Below are positions 1 to 6,073 of a stretch of 10,059 nucleotides of DNA, in pieces. The stretch spans positions 1-10,059 of the forward strand of contig JAPFFX010000048.1 of assembly GCA_026645375.1 (NCBI GenBank), in the 5' to 3' direction. How positions within the stretch are numbered: the stretch's first letter is position 1; each line of letters opens with the position of its first letter. The notes beneath the pieces are model-generated. The model was not told where the DNA came from. It worked only from the letters and a program-made list of their open reading frames with translations, and did no database searches. The stretch is from Citricoccus sp. WCRC_4. GTDB lineage: Bacteria; Actinomycetota; Actinomycetes; Actinomycetales; Micrococcaceae. Position numbers and translations under genes: made by a program.

Positions 1-275
1 AGCTGTCCGGCGGGACGTTCACCATCAACAACTACGGCATCTTCGGCACGGACGGCTCCGCGGCGATCATCAACCACCCCGAGGTCGCGATCCTCGGGAT
101 GGGGCGGATCATCGACCGGCCGTGGGTGGTGGACGGTGAGCTGGCGGTGCGCAAGGTGATGCAGTTGTCCCTGGTCTTCGACCACCGCGTCTGCGACGGG
201 GGAGAGGCCGGCGGCTTCCTGCGTTTCGTGGCCGACTGCTTCGAGAACCCGGTGGGGCTGCTGGTCGAGGTGTAG
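1..275 (+). CDS. 2-oxoacid dehydrogenase E2 component (dihydrolipoamide acyltransferase), C-terminal part
   Basis: This is the 3' end of a gene whose start lies outside the window; codons begin at base 3 and the stop is TAG at 273-275. About 90 residues remain. They match the C-terminal catalytic domain of E2 acyltransferases (pyruvate or branched-chain 2-oxoacid dehydrogenase complexes), which moves the acyl group from lipoyl-lysine to CoA. The sequence shows the family's GTFTINNYG-type strand, then INHPEVAILGMGRI, then the active-site motif DHRVCDGG, in which the His (HRxxDG pattern) is the catalytic base. The chain ends in the usual 'GLLVEV'-like tail. The lipoyl and subunit-binding domains are not visible, so pyruvate versus branched-chain specificity cannot be decided. 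It is unrelated to the aromatic genes that follow and is separated from them by a strong terminator. Confidence 0.93.
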   Translation, partial: LSGGTFTINNYGIFGTDGSAAIINHPEVAILGMGRIIDRPWVVDGELAVRKVMQLSLVFDHRVCDGGEAGGFLRFVADCFENPVGLLVEV

Positions 276-322
276 GTCCGCTGCCGGCGCCGGCTCTCGG
301 CCACCGTGCCGTGTGATGCCGA

Positions 323-353
323 GGGGGCCCGTCCTGCCGTGGGACGGGCCCCC
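323..353 (+). terminator. Strong GC-rich hairpin terminator after the E2 gene
   Basis: A perfect 12-bp stem (323-334 pairs with 342-353) with a 7-base loop starts 47 bases after the E2 stop codon. The right arm is followed by TTGCTGTT, a poor but T-rich tail. It lies between convergent genes (E2 on plus, DUF3237 on minus) and could slow polymerase from both sides, though the minus side has no T tract. Confidence 0.8.
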
Positions 354-412
354 TTGCTGTTCGCCCTGGGTGGCGCGGGTGTCCGTTCCGCTGGGGCGGC
401 CGCGGGTGCGCC

Positions 413-1015
413 TCACTCCACGATGAACACGCTGATGAGGACCGCCTGTCGCCCTGGGCGCAAGGACTGCAGGGTGCCCACGAACTTCTTCTCATTGAGC
501 CAGCCGTAGCGGCCTTCCGGGGCGGTGATGGTCACGGTGGAACGTCGGTACGGCTGTCCCTGGTCTCGCGGATCGCTGATGACGAGATTGACCACGCTGA
601 GGATCGCTCCGTCAGCGGTCTCCAGCTCATAGATGGCCTCGAGGTCCTTGATCCCGTTGTCGCGCTCGAGCTGCCGGTCTGCGCCTCCCGGGAGCACGAC
701 GCCCTCGATGCCCTCGCCGTCCAGGCCCGGGCCGGCGAACCGTCCCCCGGTGATGGGCACCATGTATCGATGCCCCCACGGTGAGGTCCCGAGGTCGACG
801 CTGTCGGCGATGTCGACGATGGCACGCAGGGCCAGTCTCGTCGTGGGCGCCGTGACCGGCGTGGAGTCCAGCAACGCGTGGAACTGCCGGTCGTTGAGCT
901 GGGGGCCACCGGGGACCGGACTGGCCCGGGGTGCCGCGGAGGCGGTCCCTGCCGTGGCCGTGCCGGCCAGGGCGGTGGCGCCCAGCGCGAGAGCGGTGCG
1001 GCGTGTGGTGGTCAT
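413..1015 (-). CDS. Exported DUF3237 (UPF0311) family protein with Tat-type signal
   Basis: A 200-residue protein of unknown biochemical function. The N-terminus (MTTTRRTALALG, then an Ala/Gly/Thr-rich stretch ending in ASAAP) is a twin-arginine-type signal with RR at residues 5-6 and a likely cut after the A-S-A at 25-27. The mature part fits DUF3237: ITGGRFAGPGL at 88-98, VLPGGADR at 107-114, an ELETADGAI strand around 131-138, and the C-terminal 'VGTL...VLISVFIVE' strands. The start at 1015 is preferred over the longer reading from 1177 because AAGGAGT lies just upstream and the signal peptide then begins correctly. It is transcribed away from the secreted esterase gene, and the two share a control region of about 290 bases. 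DUF3237 proteins are often seen near aromatic catabolic genes, so a role in handling phenolic esters outside the membrane is plausible but inferred. Confidence 0.85.
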   Translation of the reverse strand: MTTTRRTALALGATALAGTATAGTASAAPRASPVPGGPQLNDRQFHALLDSTPVTAPTTRLALRAIVDIADSVDLGTSPWGHRYMVPITGGRFAGPGLDGEGIEGVVLPGGADRQLERDNGIKDLEAIYELETADGAILSVVNLVISDPRDQGQPYRRSTVTITAPEGRYGWLNEKKFVGTLQSLRPGRQAVLISVFIVE

Positions 1016-1068
1016 GGCGGACTCCTTGAAGAACCTGGGCGGGTGCAAAGTCGTGTGACGTGTGCCAC

Positions 1069-1098
1069 AAGCTAGAAGTGTTGATGCAAGTCTGTCAA
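1069..1098 (-). promoter_or_regulatory. Candidate promoter of the DUF3237 gene
   Basis: On the minus strand a consensus TTGACA (plus coordinates 1093-1098) is followed after 18 bases by TAGCTT (1069-1074). This predicts a transcript start near 1062 and a leader of about 45 bases before the ATG at 1015. The -35 is perfect and the -10 is weak (3 of 6). The surrounding 1080-1120 stretch is unusually AT-rich for this genome and holds several TTGA/TCAA half-sites, including TCAA-tag-TTGA across the -35. Confidence 0.45.
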
Positions 1099-1181
1099 TA
1101 GTTGAGGAAATCAATACAGGTCCGAGTGAGGTTTTACGAGGGGGTATCCGGCAGCGCCGGTTGACTTCTTTCTTCACCTCA

Positions 1182-1202
1182 ATCGTTGTCTATAGCAACA
1201 AT
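1182..1202. promoter_or_regulatory. Inverted repeat, likely operator in front of the esterase gene
   Basis: An imperfect dyad with half-sites ATCGTTG and CAACAAT separated by 7 bases (6 of 7 positions pair). It overlaps the proposed -35 (1186-1191) of the esterase promoter, where a repressor would block polymerase. TTG-N7-CAA symmetry is common for MarR- and TetR-type regulators, but the regulator is not in the window. The ATTGTTG half-site recurs in the operator at 3166-3181. Confidence 0.4.
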
Positions 1203-1214
1203 TAACCTTAGGAT
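1186..1214 (+). promoter_or_regulatory. Candidate promoter of the esterase gene
   Basis: TTGTCT (1186-1191) and TAGGAT (1209-1214) are spaced by 17 bases, each matching 4 of 6 consensus positions. A start near 1221 would give a leader of about 85 bases. A TTGACT at 1161-1166 was also considered as -35, but no acceptable -10 lies 16-18 bases from it. Confidence 0.4.
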
Positions 1215-1304
1215 CCAGTTCCAGGGCCGCGATCCGCTGGCCCGGGGAACGGGGCCTTCGGGGTGATCGAGAGCGATCGAGGGCCGTCGGACACGGAGGG
1301 TGAT

Positions 1305-3068
1305 ATGGATTACTTCAGGCGACCATCGCGGCGATCGAGGACGGCGCCGCCCGAAGGCTCCGGGGTGGGTGCCCGGCGGACCCTGCGGGCCGCCGTCGGC
1401 GTCCTCGCCGCGGCCGGACTGCTCGCCGGCTCCGCGGCGGTCCCGGCCTGGAGTGCGGGTCCCACCGCGCCGGGCGGGAGGCCGGCGGTCGCGGTGTCGG
1501 CCGGGAAGCCGGCCCCTCCGCTGACCAAGCCCGGATGCGAGGCGCTGGCAAGGTTCGACTTCGCCTCGACGGAGATCACCTCGGCGGCGATCGTCGGCCC
1601 GGGGGAGCTCACCCATCGCGGTGAGCGGATCGGCAAGCACTGCCTGGTCACGGGGACCATGAACGAGCGGGTCAGCGAGGTCGACGGCGAGACCTACGCG
1701 ATCGGCTTCGAGATGCGCCTGCCCATGCACTGGAGCGGTCGGTTCCTCTACCAGGGCAACGGGGGGCTCGACGGGTCCGTGGCGACGGCGTACGGCCGTG
1801 CCGGCGGTAGCGACAGCGGCCTCCAGATGGGCATGGCGGTCCTCAGTTCCGACGCCGGCCACACTGGCGCGCAGAACCCCACCTTCGGCCTGGACCCGCA
1901 GGCCCGGCTGGACTACGGCTACCAGGCCGTCGGCACGCTGACCCCCATGGCCAAGGCCCTCGTGACCGAGGCCTACGGCGCCGCGCCGCACCACTCCTAC
2001 GTCGCCGGATCGTCCAACGGTGGCCGGCACACCATGGTCGCCGCCTCCCGCTACACGGACGAGTACGACGGCTTCCTGGCCGTCGCGCCCGGCTTCAACC
2101 TCCCGCAAGCCGCCGTCGCCCAGCTGTGGGGCGCCCAGCAGTGGAACACGGTGGCCACCTCCGAGGACCTCGCCTCGGCGCTGACCCCCGCCGAGCGGCA
2201 GGTGGTGGCCCGGGCCATCCTCAGTCAGTGCGACGCCCTGGACGGCCTCGACGACGGCCTGGTCCAGTCCAGCGACGACTGCCAGGAGTCCTTCTCGGTC
2301 ACCGAGCACGTGCCCACCTGTGAGGCCGAACGCGACGGCACGTGCCTGAGCGCGGATCAGAAGGCCGTCGTGACCGAGGTCTTCGCAGGAGCCACCACCG
2401 GCGGGGGTGAGCGCATCTACTCCTCCTTCCCGTACGACCCGGGCCTGGTCCAGACCGGCTGGGCCGACTGGAAGTTCAACTCCCCGATCTCCCGGGACTC
2501 CGTGGCGGTGGGGTACATCTTCTCCACCCTGCCCTACGCCCCCGCGCTGAACGCGCTGCGGGACTTCGTCCTGGACCTGGACATCGATGACGCCAACGAG
2601 CGGATCCACGCCACCGAGGGGGCCTATGCGGAGAGTGCCATGGAGTTCATGACGCCGACCGACCTGGCGTTCGAGGAGCTACGGGCCAGCGGCGGGAAGA
2701 TGATGGTCCTCCACGGCGCCTCGGACGGAGTGTTCTCGATGGAGGACACCACGGCCTGGTACCGCGGCCTGGAGGAGCATCACGGCGGGGACGCCTCGGA
2801 CTTCGTCCAGTACTTCCAGGTGCCCGGCATGGGCCACACCCAGGGCGGACCCGCCACTGACCAGCACGACTCGCTGGCAGCCCTGGTCGACTGGGTGGAG
2901 GGCGGTGAGCGACCGGACCGCCTGGAGGCCTGGGTGAACCCGGCGAACACCCAGCTGCCGACGGACTGGTCCGCGGGCCGCTCCCGGCCGTTGTGCGCCT
3001 ACCCGGCCGTCGCGACCTACGCCGCCGGTGACTCCGAGTCCGCGGACAGCTTCGACTGCCGGGAGTAG
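1305..3068 (+). CDS. Secreted tannase/feruloyl-esterase family hydrolase
   Basis: A 587-residue serine hydrolase of the tannase family, which cleaves esters of phenolic acids (galloyl or feruloyl esters, and relatives such as MHETase). Residues 1-51 look like an export signal: R24-R25 precedes a hydrophobic Ala/Leu/Val core and AWSA at 48-51 is a likely cleavage site, so the enzyme should act outside the membrane. The catalytic triad can be read as Ser237 (GSSNGGR, 235-241), Asp474 (HGASDG) and His511 (PGMGHTQGG). CDALDGLDDG from 309 is the usual Asp-rich calcium-binding loop. Paired cysteines at 309/326, 339/347 and 564/585 are as expected for an exported enzyme. Oddly, the Cys next to the catalytic Ser and the Cys after the His are Ser236 and Thr512. 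The start at 1305 is preferred to GTG at 1263 because GGAGGG (1295-1300) lies just before it. Its position beside an oxalomesaconate operon suggests galloyl esters, but the substrate is inferred. Confidence 0.88.
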   Translation: MDYFRRPSRRSRTAPPEGSGVGARRTLRAAVGVLAAAGLLAGSAAVPAWSAGPTAPGGRPAVAVSAGKPAPPLTKPGCEALARFDFASTEITSAAIVGPGELTHRGERIGKHCLVTGTMNERVSEVDGETYAIGFEMRLPMHWSGRFLYQGNGGLDGSVATAYGRAGGSDSGLQMGMAVLSSDAGHTGAQNPTFGLDPQARLDYGYQAVGTLTPMAKALVTEAYGAAPHHSYVAGSSNGGRHTMVAASRYTDEYDGFLAVAPGFNLPQAAVAQLWGAQQWNTVATSEDLASALTPAERQVVARAILSQCDALDGLDDGLVQSSDDCQESFSVTEHVPTCEAERDGTCLSADQKAVVTEVFAGATTGGGERIYSSFPYDPGLVQTGWADWKFNSPISRDSVAVGYIFSTLPYAPALNALRDFVLDLDIDDANERIHATEGAYAESAMEFMTPTDLAFEELRASGGKMMVLHGASDGVFSMEDTTAWYRGLEEHHGGDASDFVQYFQVPGMGHTQGGPATDQHDSLAALVDWVEGGERPDRLEAWVNPANTQLPTDWSAGRSRPLCAYPAVATYAAGDSESADSFDCRE

Positions 3069-3108
3069 TCGGATCGCGCCGACTGAGGAGGGGGGACCTT
3101 GTGGGGAC

Positions 3109-3128
3109 GGGGATGCGTTGGCGTCCCC
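3109..3128 (+). terminator. Possible hairpin terminator after the esterase gene
   Basis: GGGGATGC (3109-3116) pairs with GCGTCCCC (3121-3128), with one G-T wobble and a 4-base loop, about 40 bases after the esterase stop. An alternative stem GGGGACG/CGTCCCC (3103-3109 with 3122-3128) competes with it. There is no T tract, so it may act with a factor or be weak. Confidence 0.4.
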
Positions 3129-3165
3129 CGCCCTCCGGGTGCCCACCGTCTGAATATTGTTTGAA

Positions 3166-3181
3166 AGATTGTTGACAATCT
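3166..3181. promoter_or_regulatory. Perfect inverted repeat, likely operator of the ring-cleavage operon
   Basis: AGATTGT-tg-ACAATCT is a 16-base dyad with perfect 7-bp arms in an AT-rich island of otherwise GC-rich DNA. It covers the consensus -35 TTGACA at 3172-3177, the usual layout for repression. The core ATTGTnnACAAT resembles operators of FadR-type GntR regulators; that assignment is inference. A degenerate extra half-site, ATTGTTTGA, lies at 3156-3164. Confidence 0.6.
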
Positions 3182-3201
3182 GACCCGGCGCATGACCTAA
3201 T
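3172..3201 (+). promoter_or_regulatory. Promoter of the four-gene ring-cleavage operon
   Basis: A consensus TTGACA (3172-3177), an 18-base spacer and CCTAAT (3196-3201, 4 of 6) predict transcription from about 3208 and a leader of roughly 85 bases to the ATG at 3292. No other promoter-like gap exists until 7080, so the four genes are probably one transcript. Confidence 0.6.
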
Positions 3202-3291
3202 GGGTCTGGGCGCCGTGCCGCCGCTCCCGAGAGAGGGGGCCGGCCAGCAGGCCGAATGGTGCTCTAGACCAGTCGATACACAGGGGGAGAC

Positions 3292-3996
3292 ATGGGTGGC
3301 GTCGTCGTCACGGACATCTCACGCACGGACGGGGCCGTCGTCGACGCCCTGGCCCGGCACGGGGTGGCCACCGTCCATGAGGCGCTGGGCCGCATCGGCC
3401 TGGCGGGGCCGTCGGTGCGGCCGATCCAACAGGGCGTGCGCATCGCGGGAACCGCCGTGACCGTCATCGGCCAGCCCGGGGACAACCTCATGATCCACGC
3501 GGCCGTCGAGCAGGTGCGGCCCGGCGACGTCCTGGTGGTCACCACCACCTCACCCTCGGTCGACGGCGCCTTCGGTGACCTCTTCGCCACGGCGCTCAAG
3601 GCCCGCGGCGTGCGCGGCCTCGTCACCACCACCGGCGTACGGGACACCCAGGACCTGCGGGACATGGACTTCCCCGTCTGGGCCGCCGCGGTGTTCTCGC
3701 AGGGCACCGTCAAGGCCACGGGAGGGTCGGTGAACGTGCCGGTCATCGTCGAGGGGGTGCGGGTCGAGCCCGGCGACGTCGTCATCGCGGACGACGACGG
3801 CGTCGTCGTGGTCCCGCAGGACCGCGCCGCCGAGGCCCTCACCGCCGCCGAGGCGCGTGCGGCCAAGGAGGAGGCCGACCGTGCGGCCTACGCCGCCGGC
3901 ACCGAGCTGAGCCTGGACCGCAAGGGACTGCGTTCCCTGCTGTCCGAGCTCGGCGTCGAGTACACCACCCAGGCCGAGTACCGCCGTGGCCGGTGA
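3292..3996 (+). CDS. galC: 4-carboxy-4-hydroxy-2-oxoadipate aldolase / oxaloacetate decarboxylase (RraA-like, GalC/LigK type)
   Basis: A 234-residue RraA-fold protein matching the HMG/CHA aldolase group, which splits 4-carboxy-4-hydroxy-2-oxoadipate into pyruvate and oxaloacetate and often also decarboxylates oxaloacetate. The diagnostic D-X20-R-D metal and pyruvate motif is present: Asp96 (FGDLF) and Arg117-Asp118 (TGVRDT). Other family landmarks are ATVHEALGR (26-34), PGDNLMIH (62-69), PGDVLVV (77-83), GGSVNVPV (144-151) and VIADDDGVVVVP (164-175). The C-terminal helix with KGLRSLL is typical of aldolases rather than RraA RNase inhibitors. The start at 3292 follows GGGGGAGA. It is the first gene of the operon although its enzyme acts last, and it overlaps the next gene by 11 bases. 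Function is well supported by motif and context; the symbol follows the gallate-pathway usage. Confidence 0.87.
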   Translation: MGGVVVTDISRTDGAVVDALARHGVATVHEALGRIGLAGPSVRPIQQGVRIAGTAVTVIGQPGDNLMIHAAVEQVRPGDVLVVTTTSPSVDGAFGDLFATALKARGVRGLVTTTGVRDTQDLRDMDFPVWAAAVFSQGTVKATGGSVNVPVIVEGVRVEPGDVVIADDDGVVVVPQDRAAEALTAAEARAAKEEADRAAYAAGTELSLDRKGLRSLLSELGVEYTTQAEYRRGR

Positions 3997-5062
3997 TCCC
4001 GTCCTCGACGGCGTCCCGTGCATGCTGATCCGCGGCGGCACCAGCAAGGGCGCCTTCTTCCTCGCGGAGGACCTGCCGGACGACCCGGGCGAGCGTGACG
4101 CGCTGCTGCTGCGGATCATGGGCACCCCGGACCCCCGCCAGGTCGACGGGATCGGCGGGGCGCACCCGCTGACGAGCAAGGTCGCGATCGTGTCCCGCTC
4201 GGAGGTGGCCGGCATCGACGTCGACTACCTGTTCCTCCAACTCGGCGTCGACGAGGCCGTCGTCGGCGCCACGCAGACCTGCGGGAACCTGCTGGCCGGC
4301 GTCGGCCCGTTCGCGGTCGAACGAGGCCTCGTCGACGCCGAGGCGTCCACGACCTCGCTGCGGATCCGCATGCTCAACACGGGCGACCTCGCGACGGCGA
4401 CGTTCGCCACCCCGGACGGCCGGGTCGACTACGACGGCGACGTGGGCATCGACGGCGTGCCCGGCACCGCCGGCCGGATCTGCCTGGACGTCGGAGCAGG
4501 GCCGGAGCGCTCGCTCCTGCCCACCGGCAACGTCACCGACATGATCGACGGACACGAGGTCACCCTGGTCTCCAACGGCATGCCGGTCGTCCTGTTGCGC
4601 GCCTCCGAATTCGGCGTCACCGGCGAGGAGAGTCCCGAGGACCTCGAATCCCGTCCCGAGCTGGTGGAGGCCCTCGAGGGCATCCGCCGGCAGGCGGGAC
4701 CGCTCATGGGACTGGGGGACGTGACGGGGCAGACCGTCCCGAAGATGTTCCTGCTCTCCGCCCCCAGCGCCGGCGGTGCCGTCTCCACCCGGGCCTTCAT
4801 CCCGCGCCGGGTCCATGCGGCCATCGGCGTGCTGATGGCCGCATCCGTCGCCGCCGGTATCCGCCTGCCCGGGGCGGTCGGCTCCGAGCTCGCCGAATTG
4901 GCCGGACCCGGGCCGGACCTCATCGAGCACCCTTCCGGCATGTTCCCCGCACAGGTCAGCGTGACCCGCGACGACGAGGGGGACTGGCGCGCCACCAGCA
5001 CCTCCATCCGGACCGCCCGCAAGATCTTCGACGGCCGGGTCTTCCCCCGGCCCCGCCTCTGA
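3986..5062 (+). CDS. galD: 4-oxalomesaconate tautomerase (PrpF family, GalD type)
   Basis: A 358-residue member of the PrpF/GalD isomerase family, which has two diaminopimelate-epimerase-like halves. GalD converts the keto form of 4-oxalomesaconate to the enol form used by the hydratase. Visible landmarks are RGGTSKGAFF (16-25), a VDGIGGAHPLTSKVAIVS stretch (53-70) with the conserved Lys65, TCGNLLAGVGPFA (98-110) with Cys99, DGVPGTA (156-162), LLPTGN (177-182), NGMPVV (197-202) and QAGPLMGLGD (236-245). These fit GalD better than the methylaconitate isomerase PrpF, but that call rests on remembered sequences and on context. The GTG start overlaps the aldolase gene by 11 bases and has only a weak ribosome site, so translation is probably coupled. 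The next Met (residue 13) lies inside the conserved PCMLIRGG strand and is too late. Twelve bases separate it from the dioxygenase gene. Confidence 0.85.
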   Translation: MAGDPVLDGVPCMLIRGGTSKGAFFLAEDLPDDPGERDALLLRIMGTPDPRQVDGIGGAHPLTSKVAIVSRSEVAGIDVDYLFLQLGVDEAVVGATQTCGNLLAGVGPFAVERGLVDAEASTTSLRIRMLNTGDLATATFATPDGRVDYDGDVGIDGVPGTAGRICLDVGAGPERSLLPTGNVTDMIDGHEVTLVSNGMPVVLLRASEFGVTGEESPEDLESRPELVEALEGIRRQAGPLMGLGDVTGQTVPKMFLLSAPSAGGAVSTRAFIPRRVHAAIGVLMAASVAAGIRLPGAVGSELAELAGPGPDLIEHPSGMFPAQVSVTRDDEGDWRATSTSIRTARKIFDGRVFPRPRL

Positions 5063-5074
5063 AAGGACCCCACC

Positions 5075-6073
5075 ATGGCACATCCCGAGAACTTCGACCT
5101 GGCCCACATGGGCGCCGTCGAGCTCTTCACCCCGAAATTCGAGGAGAGCCTGCACTTCTTCCGCGACCTGTTGGCGATGCGCGAGGTCGAGCGCATCGGT
5201 GATTCGGCCTACCTGCGCTGCTGGGACGAATACCAGCGGTACTCGCTCAAGCTGACGGCGTCGGACACCAACGGCGTGGGACGCACGCTCTACCGCGCGA
5301 CCAGCGAGGACGCCCTGCAGCGGCGCGTCGCCGCGATCGAGAAGGCCGGGCTGGGCCACGGCTGGCGCGATCCCGAGGTCGGCGTGGGCCCCTCGTACGA
5401 GTTCGAGGACCCGGACGGGCACGTGATGGCCCTGTACTACGAGACCGAGCACTACGTGCCGGACGACGAGGACCGCCCGGCGCTGAAGAACCAGGCCGCC
5501 GCCTACCCCGGACGCGGCATCAACGTCCGCCGGCTGGACCACATCAACTACCTCGCGAGCGACGTCACCGCCTGCGGCGAGTTCTGGCGTGAGGTGATGA
5601 TGTCCCGGGAATCCGAGCGCGTGGCGCTGGACGACGGCGGCTACGGCGCCCGGTGGTTCCGCTTCCACCAGAAGTCCTATGACGTCGTGTACTCCGCCGA
5701 CTGGACCGGTGAGCGGGGCCGCTTCCACCACTTCGCCTTCGCCCCGGACAGCCGCGAGGACATCCTCCGGGCGGCGGACATCTGCCTCGAGAACGGCATC
5801 TACATCGAGTACGGGCCGTACAAGCACGCCATCAACCAGACGTTCTTCCTCTACGTGTGGGAGCCCGGCGGCAACCGCATCGAGTTCGCCAACGCCCAGG
5901 CCCGCCTCATCCTGGACCCCGACTGGCCGGTGGTGGAGTGGAGCGAGGCCGAGCGCGCCAAGGGCCAGGCCTGGGGCATGAAGACCGTGCCCACCTTCCA
6001 CACCCACGGAACCCCCTTCGTGGAGAACCAGGAGGAGATCGACCGAGCCGCCCTGGAAGGACGGGTCCACTGA
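5075..6073 (+). CDS. Type I (VOC fold) extradiol ring-cleavage dioxygenase, candidate gallate dioxygenase
   Basis: A 332-residue two-domain protein with the layout of catechol 2,3-dioxygenase (XylE) and homoprotocatechuate 2,3-dioxygenase. These iron (rarely Mn) enzymes open catechol rings next to the diol. The N-terminal VOC module covers about 8-125 (MGAVELFT, then EFEDPDGHVMALYYETEH). The catalytic module covers about 150-275 and has the 2-His-1-Glu set: His156 (RLDHINY), His219 (RFHHFAF) and Glu270 (GGNRIEFAN). Conserved active-site His251 and Tyr260 are also present. By my alignment the acid-base His (His199 of XylE, in 'HD') is Tyr202 (SYDVVY). A C-terminal segment from 280 resembles the lid of homoprotocatechuate dioxygenases. 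AAAGGA (5062-5067) precedes the ATG by 7 bases, and the stop overlaps the next start. Neighbours process 4-oxalomesaconate, so the substrate is inferred to be gallate; protocatechuate or a methylated gallate is possible. Confidence 0.85.
   Translation: MAHPENFDLAHMGAVELFTPKFEESLHFFRDLLAMREVERIGDSAYLRCWDEYQRYSLKLTASDTNGVGRTLYRATSEDALQRRVAAIEKAGLGHGWRDPEVGVGPSYEFEDPDGHVMALYYETEHYVPDDEDRPALKNQAAAYPGRGINVRRLDHINYLASDVTACGEFWREVMMSRESERVALDDGGYGARWFRFHQKSYDVVYSADWTGERGRFHHFAFAPDSREDILRAADICLENGIYIEYGPYKHAINQTFFLYVWEPGGNRIEFANAQARLILDPDWPVVEWSEAERAKGQAWGMKTVPTFHTHGTPFVENQEEIDRAALEGRVH

Noticed and set aside
1016..1177. Longer N-terminus for the DUF3237 protein
   Set aside because: The extra 54 residues would precede a Tat signal, cover the likely promoter, and lack a ribosome site; AAGGAGT supports the start at 1015.
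1161..1196. TTGACT with TATAGC as esterase promoter
   Set aside because: The spacer would be about 24 bases, too long for a normal sigma-70-type promoter.
1179..2609. 476-codon open frame on the minus strand
   Set aside because: Antisense to the esterase gene, whose plus-strand product has a complete catalytic triad and signal peptide; the minus product shows no motif.
3292..3996. RNase E inhibitor RraA function
   Set aside because: The D-X20-R-D aldolase motif, the C-terminal extension and the galD/ligJ context favour CHA aldolase.
3839..6070. 743-codon open frame on the minus strand
   Set aside because: It lies opposite galC (end), galD and the dioxygenase gene, has no recognisable domain, and is rich in Gly/Val/Asp/Arg/His as expected for a reverse-frame shadow of GC-rich genes.
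5857..6072. In-frame upstream extension of the hydratase
   Set aside because: It sits in another frame of the dioxygenase gene, and LigJ proteins begin at the MIIDxHGHYT motif at 6073.
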